From NCBI GenBank assembly GCA_022361115.1, contig JAKSBL010000376.1, positions 1 through 32,234 of the forward strand: a stretch of DNA of 32,234 nucleotides, given 5' to 3'. Under the pieces are notes generated by a model. The model was not told the origin of the DNA and searched no databases. It saw only the letters and a list, made by a program, of their open reading frames with translations. Shown piece by piece: positions 23,727 to 32,177 of this stretch. The stretch is from Spirochaetota bacterium. Its GTDB lineage: Bacteria; Spirochaetota; GWE2-31-10. A program made the position numbers and the translations under genes. Positions within the stretch are counted from its first letter, which is position 1. Every line of letters starts with the position of its first letter.

Positions 23727-24766
23727 AAAAAAGTGTCATTGCAATTACCAAGAAAGGGATTGCTTTAGGAGAAAAAATTGTGAATTGGAATTCTCAATAT
23801 GAACTTTATCTTAAAGCAGAATATTATAAAGGTAAAAACCAGAAATTTTACGGTTCGGTTATGGAATTGGTAAAATCACTCTTTCAGCAATCCCGGAGCC
23901 TTATTTTTATTTGTGCAACAGGCATAGCAGTCAGAGCTATTGCTCCATTGCTGAAGGATAAAACCAGAGATCCGGCTGTTTTGGTAATTGATGAGCAGGG
24001 CCGCTTTGTGATCAGCCTCTTATCCGGCCATTTAGGCGGAGCAAATGCAGAAGCCAGTGAGATTGCTGCCTTTTTAAACGCTCAAGCCGTTATTACCACA
24101 GCTAGTGATCTTAATCAAAAAATCAGTATTGATTTATTTGCCAAAAATAACCATCTACTCATTGATAACATGGAAATGGCCAAAACATTGACTGCTATGC
24201 TGGTGAATGAAGAAAAAGTTGCTATGATTAGTGATATTTCCATTGCCGTTCCTGATTACCTCAATCTGCCACACAATCAGGCAAAAGGTATTATTTATAT
24301 AGGAAATCGGCAAAAAAAATTTAATATACCCGCCGTCAGGTTGATCCCAAAAAATATTATCCTGGGACTTGGTTGCAGAAAAGGTAAACCAGGGAATGAT
24401 ATTATAAATTTTATCAAAACCCAACTCAAAGCTATAAGGATTGATCCTGGCAGTATCCAGAAAATAGGGACTATTAATATTAAAGAAAAAGAAGCAGGGA
24501 TATTAGAAACTGCTCAGTATTTTCATGCAGATCTGGTTTTTTATAGTAAAGATCAGCTTAACCAGGTAGCAAAGCAGTTTAAGCAGTCTGAATTTGCCTT
24601 TAAAACCACTGGCACAGGGAATGTCAGTGAAGCCTCTGCCTTTTTAGCAGGTCAGAAGAGAGGAACCTTTCTTTTAAAAAAAGCTGTTTCTAATGGAATT
24701 ACCCTCTCTGTTTTTCAAACCAGCTTCAACTATGAAGAAGAACAAAATTGTTTTAAAGACAGGTGA
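23723..24766 (+). CDS. cbiG: Cobalt-precorrin-5A hydrolase CbiG
   Basis: 347 aa from a GTG that overlaps the cbiF stop by 4 nt. The N-terminal part has ICATGIAVRAIAPLLKDKTRDPAVLVIDE and ISLLSGHLGGANAEA, the CbiG signature. The C-terminal CobE-like domain starts at ILGLGCRKGKPG and includes FAFKTTGTGNVSEASAF. CbiG opens the delta-lactone and releases the C20 fragment as acetaldehyde, a step specific to the anaerobic pathway. Length is normal. Confidence 0.93.
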   Translation: MKKSVIAITKKGIALGEKIVNWNSQYELYLKAEYYKGKNQKFYGSVMELVKSLFQQSRSLIFICATGIAVRAIAPLLKDKTRDPAVLVIDEQGRFVISLLSGHLGGANAEASEIAAFLNAQAVITTASDLNQKISIDLFAKNNHLLIDNMEMAKTLTAMLVNEEKVAMISDISIAVPDYLNLPHNQAKGIIYIGNRQKKFNIPAVRLIPKNIILGLGCRKGKPGNDIINFIKTQLKAIRIDPGSIQKIGTINIKEKEAGILETAQYFHADLVFYSKDQLNQVAKQFKQSEFAFKTTGTGNVSEASAFLAGQKRGTFLLKKAVSNGITLSVFQTSFNYEEEQNCFKDR

Positions 24767-24800
24767 GATACTTGTTCAAACAGAAAGGCAAAAAAAAGCA

Positions 24801-25532
24801 ATGAGTAAAATATATATAATAGGAACTGGCCCCGGAAACCGACAGCATATGACTGAAAAAGCGCTAACCGCAATTGAAAAAAGCGAAGTCATTATTGGTT
24901 ATGAGACTTATCTCAATTTAATAGCTGAGTTAATCACTAATAAAACTGTTTTCTCATCAAAAATGCGGAAGGAAAAAGAACGTTGCCAGCAGGCGATTGA
25001 TTTAGCTTTAAAAGGAAAAGCTGTTAGTTTAATTTCTGGAGGTGATCCAGGGATTTATGGAATGGCAGGAATTCTGTTGGAATTAATTAAAAAAGAACAG
25101 TATACCATTGATGTTGAAATCATTCCAGGAATTAGTGCAGTCAATGCAGCAGCAGCCGTCTTAGGTGCCCCTTTAATGCATGATTTTGTCTGTATTAGTC
25201 TCAGCGATTTATTAACAGACTGGCAATTAATAAAAAAGAGAATTCATTGTGCAGCACAAGGAGATTTTGTTATTGCATTGTACAATCCCTGCAGCCGGAA
25301 ACGAATTAACCAGATCAAGGAAGCACAGCAGATCCTGCTGAAATATAAAGATAAAAGCACACCCGTAGGGGTTGTAAAAAACGGAATGAGAGATCAGGAA
25401 GAGTCCTTTCTCACGAGTTTAGATATGTTTTTAGATTACCCAATTGATATGTCTACATTGATAATTATTGGAAATTCCCATACTTATATTGCTGATAATA
25501 AAATGATTACCCCCCGAGGATATTCCATATGA
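24801..25532 (+). CDS. cbiH: Cobalt-precorrin-3B C17-methyltransferase CbiH
   Basis: 243 aa from the ATG at 24801, which gives the family opening KIYIIGTGPGNRQHMT and normal length; earlier in-frame starts would overlap cbiG and add unrelated residues. The SD is weak (AAAGG about 12 nt upstream). Other motifs are IIGYETYLNLI, ISGGDPGIYGMAG, PGISAVNAAAAVLGAPL, HDFVCISLSDLLT and ALYNPCSRKR, typical of CbiH/CobJ. It methylates C17 with ring contraction. It overlaps cbiJ by 4 nt. Confidence 0.92.
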   Translation: MSKIYIIGTGPGNRQHMTEKALTAIEKSEVIIGYETYLNLIAELITNKTVFSSKMRKEKERCQQAIDLALKGKAVSLISGGDPGIYGMAGILLELIKKEQYTIDVEIIPGISAVNAAAAVLGAPLMHDFVCISLSDLLTDWQLIKKRIHCAAQGDFVIALYNPCSRKRINQIKEAQQILLKYKDKSTPVGVVKNGMRDQEESFLTSLDMFLDYPIDMSTLIIIGNSHTYIADNKMITPRGYSI

Positions 25533-26290
25533 TCTGGATTATGGCTGGAACCAGTGAATCCAAAAAAATTATTGCTTATTGTCCAGAAGAGCAAAGGATT
25601 ATTACTGTTGCAACTGCTTTAGGAAAGGAAGAATTTCAAGAATACCCCAATTTACATCATAAAGCCATGTCTTATGAAGAAATGCTGATCTTTATCGATC
25701 AAAATCAAATTCGTGTTATCATCGATGCTACCCACCCTTTTGCTGCTAATGCCTCACAAAATGCTATACTGGCAGCTAAGTCAAAAAAAATTCCTTATTT
25801 TCGCTTTGAAAGAAAGAATACTTTTATTGATCAGCAGTACTTATATGAAAGTTATGAGGAAGTCATTCAAAAGTTGCAGCAGCAAACTGGAAATATTTTG
25901 ATAACGACAGGTATTAAAAATCTTAATTGTTATCAATCCATCACTCATAACCGTTTGTTTATTAAGATTATTCCTCATCAGGCTGCTTTTTTAGCCTGTG
26001 AAAAGGCCGGTTTTTCTGCAGATCATATTATAGCCTTAAAGGGAATTCTTTCTATTCCAATGTTACAGGCGATTATTCAGGAATTCCAGATAAAACACCT
26101 GGTCATGAAGGATAGCGGATGTGAAGGAGGAACCAATCATAAATTACAAGCTTGCTTATTAGAAAAAGTAAACCCTTATGTAATAAAAAGGGAACAACTG
26201 AATTATCCCCAAGTTTTTCACACAATAGATGATTTAGTTCACTATTTAGAAAAAACCAAATACTTCCTTAATATAAAACATTGTTTTTAA
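25529..26290 (+). CDS. cbiJ: Cobalt-precorrin-6A reductase CbiJ
   Basis: 253 aa NAD(P)H-dependent reductase of the CbiJ/CobK family. Family motifs are WIMAGTSESKKI at the N-terminus, IIDATHPFAANAS, YFRFER, ILITTGIKNL and KDSGCEGGTNHKLQAC. The start overlaps the cbiH stop (ATGA). Last gene of the cbi run; a new promoter and riboswitch follow within 50 nt. Genes for CbiL (C20 methylation), a cobaltochelatase and the nucleotide-loop steps are not in this window. Confidence 0.92.
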   Translation: MIWIMAGTSESKKIIAYCPEEQRIITVATALGKEEFQEYPNLHHKAMSYEEMLIFIDQNQIRVIIDATHPFAANASQNAILAAKSKKIPYFRFERKNTFIDQQYLYESYEEVIQKLQQQTGNILITTGIKNLNCYQSITHNRLFIKIIPHQAAFLACEKAGFSADHIIALKGILSIPMLQAIIQEFQIKHLVMKDSGCEGGTNHKLQACLLEKVNPYVIKREQLNYPQVFHTIDDLVHYLEKTKYFLNIKHCF

Positions 26291-26333
26291 ATCTGTTTTT
26301 AAAATATCTTCTCAAGGATAAAATGATTTTAAA

Positions 26334-26362
26334 TTGACAAGGCAGTATGATTTTAGTATATT
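26334..26362 (+). promoter_or_regulatory. Predicted strong promoter of the uptake operon
   Basis: Perfect -35 TTGACA (26334-26339), 17-bp spacer, -10 TATATT (26357-26362). The predicted start near 26369 is about six nt before the first riboswitch helix. Confidence 0.65.
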
Positions 26363-26374
26363 ATTTCTTGAATA

Positions 26375-26463
26375 ATCAAAGAAAGAGAAGTGAAAGTCTT
26401 CCGCTAGCCCGTAACTGTGATTTTAACTTAACTTGATAAGTTAGATAAGTCAGGTCGTTTGAT
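26375..26463 (+). ncRNA. Compact cobalamin-type riboswitch
   Basis: Core elements of the cobalamin aptamer are present in about 89 nt. A GAAG/CTTC stem encloses TGAAAGT (26387-26401), then CGCTAGCCCGTAACTGTGA (26402-26420) matches the conserved GCGCTGCCCCGCAACTGTAA box, and AAGTCAGG (26447-26454) matches the AAGCCAGG box. The ends pair as ATCAAA (26375-26380) with TTTGAT (26458-26463). The outer P1 and long peripheral arms of the first riboswitch are missing, as in short cobalamin classes. Between aptamer and gene, AAACCTAT (26517-26524) can pair with ATAGGTTT (26590-26597), hiding the SD of the next gene, which suggests translational control. Confidence 0.75.
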
Positions 26464-26598
26464 ATTCGCAAATCTATTATATTCATGACTTCGAGGATAG
26501 AGTCGGGAATATACCAAAACCTATGTAGTCATATAAAATTGGTATTACTCATTTGTTATTCAGTTTATCCTTGTTTATATTTTATTAGGATAGGTTTA

Positions 26599-27090
26599 AT
26601 GTTTGAAAAGCAGATTAAGAGCATTTTTATTATCATGTTGTTCTGTCTTCCATTTTTTCTACTTCATTCACAAAAGAGGGGATCATTACAGCAGTTAGAT
26701 TTCAATCAGCAAAATCAGCACACATTTATTACGCAAAAAGGAATTGCTGTCTCTTTAAATAGCATAACTATTTTCCAGGCAAATAACATGACTCATACAA
26801 GAAAACAATTTATATTAGAAAAAGTGATGATTTCCATTGGAGTCATTCATTTTGCTGTTGGAATTCCCTTGATTGTTATGGGAATTATCAATTATATTAC
26901 CCCCTATCATAATTATTCATCCATAACCAATGATCAGGCAAAATACTTTACTCTTACTGGTTCCGTTATATTTGGTTTGGGAACAACCTTGTTTATACCA
27001 GGAGTGGTAAGTATTGGAATAAAAATTCGAAAAAGGAAAAAACAAATGAATAAACCAAAATCAGATCTTTCTTACTCATCTCAATTTTAA
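26599..27090 (+). CDS. Unknown membrane protein, first gene after the compact cobalamin riboswitch
   Basis: 163 aa from the ATG at 26599, preferred because AGGATAGG lies just upstream; an in-frame ATG at 26485 lacks any SD. The N-terminus (about 6-25) is a signal peptide or signal anchor. Two membrane helices follow (about 93-115, ISIGVIHFAVGIPLIVMGII, and 127-150, LTGSVIFGLGTTLFIPGVVSIG), ending in a basic cytoplasmic-type tail (KIRKRKKQMNK). No family recognised. Its position ahead of exbB-exbD-exbD-tonB-receptor under one riboswitch suggests a part in corrinoid uptake. Confidence 0.65.
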   Translation: MFEKQIKSIFIIMLFCLPFFLLHSQKRGSLQQLDFNQQNQHTFITQKGIAVSLNSITIFQANNMTHTRKQFILEKVMISIGVIHFAVGIPLIVMGIINYITPYHNYSSITNDQAKYFTLTGSVIFGLGTTLFIPGVVSIGIKIRKRKKQMNKPKSDLSYSSQF

Positions 27091-27100
27091 GGAGTTCCTA

Positions 27101-27706
27101 TTGAAAACAAATTTACTATTTTTCTATTTTCAACAAGGGGGGCCTTTTATGTATCCTCTGTTTTTATTCTTATTTGGTGCCCTCTTTTTCATCATTGAAC
27201 GGCTGCTAGTTTTTACTCAGTTCAACTGGAAAACCCGTTATCAAATCAGTGATCTTAATCAAAACTATACGATAAAAAAACAAAATCGATTTACTTTGAT
27301 TCTTAAAAGCAACCTGAAATACTTTTATAATAATGGTGAAAAGTTTAATCAAATGATGGAAGTTGATATGCAAAACATTATTAACTATCTGGAAAAAAAT
27401 CTCAATTATTTAACAGCCATTGCTACTTTAGCACCCATTACTGGCTTTTTAGGTACTGTTTCCGGGATGATTATTGCTTTTAAAGATATCACCAATGCAG
27501 CAGATGTGACCCCGCAATTAGTTGCCGGCGGTATTTACGAAGCCCTGATCACTACTGCTACAGGATTGCTCATTACCATATTTACTTCTTTTTTTTATTT
27601 CTTGTTCACAGGAAAAATCAAAAAGTATATTACAAACCTTGAGCTGACAGTTAATGAAATCTATAAAGCAATTGAAACAGGAAAATTACAAGATTATGAA
27701 AATTAA
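27101..27706 (+). CDS. exbB: ExbB/TolQ-type proton channel subunit
   Basis: 201 aa from a TTG start, supported by AAGGAG six nt upstream. The MotA/TolQ/ExbB family is shown by GGPFMYPLFLFL in TM1 (about 14-34), IATLAPITGFLGTVSGMIIAF in TM2 (about 104-127) and GGIYEALITTATGLLITI in TM3 (about 143-166). With ExbD it forms the proton-driven motor that energises TonB. It is shorter than E. coli ExbB (244 aa), as in many TonB2-type systems. The 3' end overlaps the start of the first exbD. Confidence 0.9.
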   Translation: MKTNLLFFYFQQGGPFMYPLFLFLFGALFFIIERLLVFTQFNWKTRYQISDLNQNYTIKKQNRFTLILKSNLKYFYNNGEKFNQMMEVDMQNIINYLEKNLNYLTAIATLAPITGFLGTVSGMIIAFKDITNAADVTPQLVAGGIYEALITTATGLLITIFTSFFYFLFTGKIKKYITNLELTVNEIYKAIETGKLQDYEN

Positions 27707-28079
27707 AAAACACTCTAATATCCAGGCTGATTTTTGGGAAGGGACAATGAGTGATATTGCTTTTCTACTCATCATTTTTTTTATACTCACTACTTTTTTC
27801 AGTCTCCCCTATATTTTAAAATTCAACCAGGCTTTTTCCAATCAGGAAAATATCCGTGAAGACCAATTAACTACTATCGAGATCAATGAACAAGGTATCA
27901 TATTATTAAACAATAAAACCATTACATTAAATAAATTATCAAATTCATTTAATCAACAAGATAAATACCGGATAAAAGTGCATGCGAAACGGCCATACCA
28001 GGAATTCATTGATTTGCTAAATCTATTCTATGAACATAGAATCACAAAATTTGAGGTTGATACACAAAATGAAACTTAA
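27696..28079 (+). CDS. exbD: ExbD-family protein (first copy)
   Basis: 127 aa from the ATG at 27696; a longer frame from 27654 would run inside exbB. A short cytoplasmic N-terminus is followed by one membrane helix (MSDIAFLLIIFFILTTFF) carrying the proton-binding Asp20, then a periplasmic domain ending with a strand-rich region (IKVHAKRPYQEFIDLLNLF). The SD is weak, consistent with coupling to exbB (11-nt overlap). First of two ExbD-type genes. Confidence 0.87.
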   Translation: MKIKKHSNIQADFWEGTMSDIAFLLIIFFILTTFFSLPYILKFNQAFSNQENIREDQLTTIEINEQGIILLNNKTITLNKLSNSFNQQDKYRIKVHAKRPYQEFIDLLNLFYEHRITKFEVDTQNET

Positions 28080-28449
28080 AACAAAAAAGAATACATTAAA
28101 TATTCCAGTTACCAATATGGCTGACATTGCCTATTTACTTTTAATTTTTATTATAATTTTAAGCCTATTTAATAAAAATTATCAATCAGGTGTTGAGCTT
28201 CCCATATCTACTGGTTCGGAATTTCAGGATAAGGGAAATCAACTGGTCATAACACAAAAGGATTATTTATTAAATGATCTGGTAATCCTGAACATTCGTA
28301 CTTTAAAAAAAGAGTTACTTAAAATTGATAAAAGCAAACCAGTAAAGATTATTGCAGACCGTGAATTGGATTTTAGTTATATTCGCAATACTTTATCTGT
28401 TTTAAAAGAACTCAAATTTAATAAAATTGAATTTTTGGTTTCCGATTAA
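28069..28449 (+). CDS. exbD: ExbD-family protein (second copy)
   Basis: 126 aa from the ATG at 28069. The membrane helix VTNMADIAYLLLIFIIILSLF keeps the essential Asp (Asp19). The periplasmic domain shows GVELPISTG, VKIIADRELDFSYIRNTLSVLKELKFNKIEFLV, very typical of ExbD. The start overlaps the first exbD by 11 nt; the next ATG follows its stop directly. The two copies are diverged, so they probably form a hetero-pair, not a recent duplicate. Confidence 0.88.
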   Translation: MKLKTKKNTLNIPVTNMADIAYLLLIFIIILSLFNKNYQSGVELPISTGSEFQDKGNQLVITQKDYLLNDLVILNIRTLKKELLKIDKSKPVKIIADRELDFSYIRNTLSVLKELKFNKIEFLVSD

Positions 28450-29058
28450 ATGAATAATAATTTCATTTCGTTTTCAATCACCCTGTTTATCACATTCCTC
28501 ATATTTTTTATCCCAACTAAGCAAAGTAATCCCGTTTTAAAGGAAAAAGCAGTCCAAAAAAAAGTTGTAATTAAAAACTTCACTCTGATGAATTATAAAA
28601 TCATCCCTAATCATCAATTACCATCTGAAGACAATACTAAAAAAAATAAAAAAGAAAAGAGAAAAGAGGAAAATAAAAATTCCCAGCAGGCAATAAAAAA
28701 TAACCAAACAGAAAAAAAAGCAGAGTCCAAAGAAGTAGAAAAGCAAATTGATGCAAGTCAAGAAACCAGTAAGCCCATAAAGATCATTAATTATACCCCT
28801 GATTTTACCATTGACCAAATTCCTGTTTACCCGGATAAAGCAAAAAGAATGGGTCAGGAAGGAACAGTACAAATCTTAGTGATTACTGATATAAATGGAA
28901 AAATTCAGCAAGCTGTCATAAAAAAGTCATCTGGATACCCTTTATTGGATACATCAGCTTTAAAAGCAGTACGTAAATGGAGATTTTCTCAATTGAACTT
29001 ACAGGATAATAAAAATTATTTTAAAACAGAAATCGAATTTAAGTTAAGAAAAAGATGA
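28450..29058 (+). CDS. tonB: TonB-like energy transducer
   Basis: 202 aa. One N-terminal membrane anchor (about 6-23) is followed by a Lys/Glu/Gln-rich linker (about 58-100) in place of the usual Pro-Lys repeats. The C-terminal TonB domain (about 118-202) has YPDKAKRMGQEGTVQILVITD, GKIQQAVIKKSSGYPLLDTSAL and AVRKWRF. It spans the periplasm and transmits the ExbBD force to the outer-membrane receptor. The ATG directly follows the exbD stop, and its TGA overlaps the receptor start by 4 nt, indicating a dedicated transducer-receptor pair. Confidence 0.9.
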   Translation: MNNNFISFSITLFITFLIFFIPTKQSNPVLKEKAVQKKVVIKNFTLMNYKIIPNHQLPSEDNTKKNKKEKRKEENKNSQQAIKNNQTEKKAESKEVEKQIDASQETSKPIKIINYTPDFTIDQIPVYPDKAKRMGQEGTVQILVITDINGKIQQAVIKKSSGYPLLDTSALKAVRKWRFSQLNLQDNKNYFKTEIEFKLRKR

Positions 29059-31028
29059 AATATAAACAATTTATTAATTTTATTACCTTACTCATGATCA
29101 CTATTGTAGCATTGTCTGCTGAAGAAATCGACCTGGGTAAGATTGAAGTTATTGATGATCAGGAAAATCAATATGAAAAAGATGATCAACCAGAAACTTT
29201 TACAACCATTATTGAAGTTGATGAAAAAGATGAGACGAAAAACATTGCTGAAATATTATCTGCCTCAGCTGAAGTGTTTATTAAAGATACTGGTGGGGAA
29301 GCAGGAATCAGTACAGTATCTATTCGAGGAAGTACTTCCAAAAATGTTTTAATTTTAATAGATGGTTTACCTATCAATACTGCTGGAAACAGTTCTTTTG
29401 ATATTAGTATGATCCCTGCGAGTTCAGTGGAAAAAATTGAAATCATTCGAGGGGGGGATGCCTCATTATATGGTCCTGGAGCCATGGGTGGTGTCATCAA
29501 TATCATTACCAAAAAAACCGATAGAAACTATTTTAAAAACACAGTCAGTTCAAAGCTCAATCAATCATTTCATAACATTATGTCATCCGGGATTTATCAT
29601 CAGCACTTTGATCTCTTTATTTCTCTGGATTATCTTTATGACCAGGGAAATTATCAGTATTTTGATAATAATGGCACAGAGTTCAATGAAGAGGATGATA
29701 CTTTACAAGAACGAGCACACAATTGTGTTGAAAAAAACAGCTTGCTCTTAAAACAAAATTTTTATTTTCCACAAAATATTACTGCTGGTTATAGTTTTCA
29801 TTATAATGTGAAAAAAAATGAAATAGCTGGACCTTTAACTTTTGAAAATCATTTTGAAAATGCTTTTTTTAATACTAGTTTAATGAATATAGGAACAACA
29901 TTCAGTTTAGGAAACTCTAATCCCTACTTTACAGGAGATTTTTTCCTGAATTACAAAAAAGATTATTACCAGTATACTAATCCCCAAGAGTATGGCGGAG
30001 CCAGTTTAGAATCTACCAGAACAACCCATTTTGTTAAACATAAATTTCATTTTCAAATACTGGCCATCCCTTTTAATCTATTACATGTAATTGGTGAGTT
30101 TTCTTATGAAAATATAGAGGGAATCAGTCAGGACGAAGACCTATTTATTGCTGAAACAATTATCCCATCCAGAATAGAAATCTCAGGAATTATCAGAGAT
30201 GAGTTTCTGGTTTATCATGAAAAAATCGGGATGATACCAACTGCCCGTTTTCAATACAATAGTGATTTGGCTAAAAAATTTCACTTTTTATGGAATCTGG
30301 GAGCTTTTTTTAAACCGGCTAAAGGTTTAAAATTGAAATTCAATGGTTTTCATGCTTTTAGAAACCCGGATTTTACTGAAATGTATTACTCCTACGGCCA
30401 ATATGTAGGAAACCCAGATCTTAATCCTGAGATATCCTATGGAGGGGATGCGGGGATTCACTACAAACATAAATACTTCTTTGTTGAATCGGCTTTCTTT
30501 TGTACCTATTATCAAAATTTAATCATGTATCTTTTATCTTATGGATTTGTATATAAACCCAAAAATGTGGGAAATGTCATCTCTTTTGGAGGAGAGTTTC
30601 GTTTTCACTTTCATATGATTAAATTTTTTAACATTCAGCTCAGTTATACTCTCAATTATGTCAATGATTGGGAAGATTTAAAAAATGGAATTTTAAAACA
30701 ATTACCAGCTCATCCGCTGCAAACTCTGGTTAGCAGCATTAAACTAAACTTTCCTACTAAAATATTTCAGTATAATCTGGGGACACAGTTTAAATTTGAA
30801 GACTCAATTTTAATTACCTATAATGGTAGTAAATTTATTCCCCCCAAAATCATGATCGATTTTTTTTGGAGAGTCACAGCCCAGGATATAAAAATACTGG
30901 AACAGAACATCATCAATTTCACAATATTTATGAATATCAATAACCTGCTCAATATCTACACAACAGATGTGAGAAATTATCCATTAGAAGGATTTAGTGT
31001 GGAAATCGGCAGCTCATTTCAATTTTAA
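29055..31028 (+). CDS. TonB-dependent outer-membrane receptor, probably for corrinoids (BtuB-like)
   Basis: 657 aa. A signal peptide (about 1-22) is followed by a TonB-box-like segment (IDLGKIEVID). The plug domain (about 45-155) shows ILSASAEVFIKDTGG, VSIRGSTSKNVLILIDGLP, SSVEKIEIIRGGDASLYGPGAMGGVINIITKK. A 22-strand barrel follows with alternating aromatic strands, ending in a C-terminal Phe (GSSFQF), the BAM recognition signal. Size is close to BtuB (about 600-660). Corrinoid specificity is inferred from the cobalamin riboswitch upstream and the neighbouring cbi operon, not from sequence motifs. Confidence 0.88.
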   Translation: MKYKQFINFITLLMITIVALSAEEIDLGKIEVIDDQENQYEKDDQPETFTTIIEVDEKDETKNIAEILSASAEVFIKDTGGEAGISTVSIRGSTSKNVLILIDGLPINTAGNSSFDISMIPASSVEKIEIIRGGDASLYGPGAMGGVINIITKKTDRNYFKNTVSSKLNQSFHNIMSSGIYHQHFDLFISLDYLYDQGNYQYFDNNGTEFNEEDDTLQERAHNCVEKNSLLLKQNFYFPQNITAGYSFHYNVKKNEIAGPLTFENHFENAFFNTSLMNIGTTFSLGNSNPYFTGDFFLNYKKDYYQYTNPQEYGGASLESTRTTHFVKHKFHFQILAIPFNLLHVIGEFSYENIEGISQDEDLFIAETIIPSRIEISGIIRDEFLVYHEKIGMIPTARFQYNSDLAKKFHFLWNLGAFFKPAKGLKLKFNGFHAFRNPDFTEMYYSYGQYVGNPDLNPEISYGGDAGIHYKHKYFFVESAFFCTYYQNLIMYLLSYGFVYKPKNVGNVISFGGEFRFHFHMIKFFNIQLSYTLNYVNDWEDLKNGILKQLPAHPLQTLVSSIKLNFPTKIFQYNLGTQFKFEDSILITYNGSKFIPPKIMIDFFWRVTAQDIKILEQNIINFTIFMNINNLLNIYTTDVRNYPLEGFSVEIGSSFQF

Positions 31029-31052
31029 ATTTTCTAGTTTTTAATTATAGTA

Positions 31053-32177
31053 TTATTCTATTAGAAGCATAAATTGAGCATCTCCATAACGATTAGCTGA
31101 GCTGGAATATTGATCATGGATATCCAGAGTTTCCGGATCAAGAATATAAAGTTTGTTTCCATTAAATTCCGTCACAAATAACTGGTTGGACTTAGCAGCA
31201 AATTGAATGTCCGGGATATACGCCATTCCATGTCCTCCGGGAAAAGTTCTGTTTTTATTTTCGATCCAGGGTGATTGAGAAGCATCATAATAGCGCAGTG
31301 TTCCATTTCCCAGGTTACCTGTCCAGGCCTGGTCGTTATAAATGCAAAATGCGCCAAATGAGCTTTCGCCGGCTTGAGTAACAGGAACAATTGCAGAAGG
31401 ATTTGACATATTCACCGAGTTTAAATCAACGGTTTCTATTTTGCCATCTTCTAAAAAGCCGCTGCTATAGCTGCCGCTTGAGATAATATACAAAATATCA
31501 TTACTGATAAGCACCTGGTTGGTGTCTTTTGCTCCAGCATCAATATAACCAATGATACTGCTGCTGGCTAATGAAAAAACAGCAACTCGTCCCGGATTTC
31601 TGGTTTTAGTTGCTCCATTTTCTTCCGAGTACATGCAGGCGATAAAGATATAATCATTGGCTAATGAATCCCATAAAGTAATTCCCTGCGGAAAAGGATA
31701 ATAAATTTTACTGCTTTCATTCAGTATTTCTAAATCATGAGTTGCAATATGACTGCCACTCAGGTTGTAAACTAGTAACTGGTGCGTTAAATAGGCAGTC
31801 ACATAAATTTGATCATTATAGATAGCTGCTTTAAAAGGATTGGTTCCTGTTCCTGTAGAAAACTCATTTTTAATTTCAAAGGTTTTATAATCATAAATCA
31901 GGATTGAATTGGCTAAAGAATTGACAATATAGACATTGTTTTTATGTTTTATGATTTGATTGGGACTCTGTCCGGTTTGAACAGTACTTTCTGTTAGAGA
32001 TTCACCTTCTTTTTTGATAAAACTTAAATTCTCACTTAATCCGTTAATGACGGTTAAATAGGGAGATTCGATATCAAAAGCTGCTTCCTCTTCAGGATAA
32101 TGATAGGGATAGGTACAGCTATTAAATAAAAACAGGACTGTACAGAAGAAAAGAATGAAATATATTATTTTTTTCAA
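31053..32177 (-). CDS. Beta-propeller lipoprotein, possible BtuG-like corrinoid-binding protein
   Basis: 374 aa from a TTG start (32177-32175) with a weak SD. A lipoprotein signal with lipobox FNSC (Cys21) is followed by YncE/YVTN-like repeats: NNVYIVNSLANSILIYDYKTF, NDQIYVTAYLTHQLLVYNLSG, LFVTEFNGNKLYILDPETLD. About six or seven blades fit the length, indicating a seven-bladed propeller. In Bacteroides, BtuG is a surface propeller lipoprotein of this type that binds B12 tightly and works with BtuB. The gene is convergent with the receptor and 24 nt from it. Only 57 nt upstream are visible, so its regulation cannot be judged. A generic YncE-like lipoprotein remains possible. Confidence 0.65.
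   Translation of the reverse strand: MKKIIYFILFFCTVLFLFNSCTYPYHYPEEEAAFDIESPYLTVINGLSENLSFIKKEGESLTESTVQTGQSPNQIIKHKNNVYIVNSLANSILIYDYKTFEIKNEFSTGTGTNPFKAAIYNDQIYVTAYLTHQLLVYNLSGSHIATHDLEILNESSKIYYPFPQGITLWDSLANDYIFIACMYSEENGATKTRNPGRVAVFSLASSSIIGYIDAGAKDTNQVLISNDILYIISSGSYSSGFLEDGKIETVDLNSVNMSNPSAIVPVTQAGESSFGAFCIYNDQAWTGNLGNGTLRYYDASQSPWIENKNRTFPGGHGMAYIPDIQFAAKSNQLFVTEFNGNKLYILDPETLDIHDQYSSSANRYGDAQFMLLIE

Noticed and set aside
26298-26333. Inverted repeat TTTAAAAT/ATTTTAAA after cbiJ as the cbi operon terminator
   Set aside because: All-A/T stem with a 20-nt loop and no T-run afterwards; it also runs up to the next -35 box.
29186-29512. Minus-strand open frame of 108 codons inside the TonB-receptor gene
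   Set aside because: It is the shadow of the conserved plug domain; no SD, promoter or known motif.
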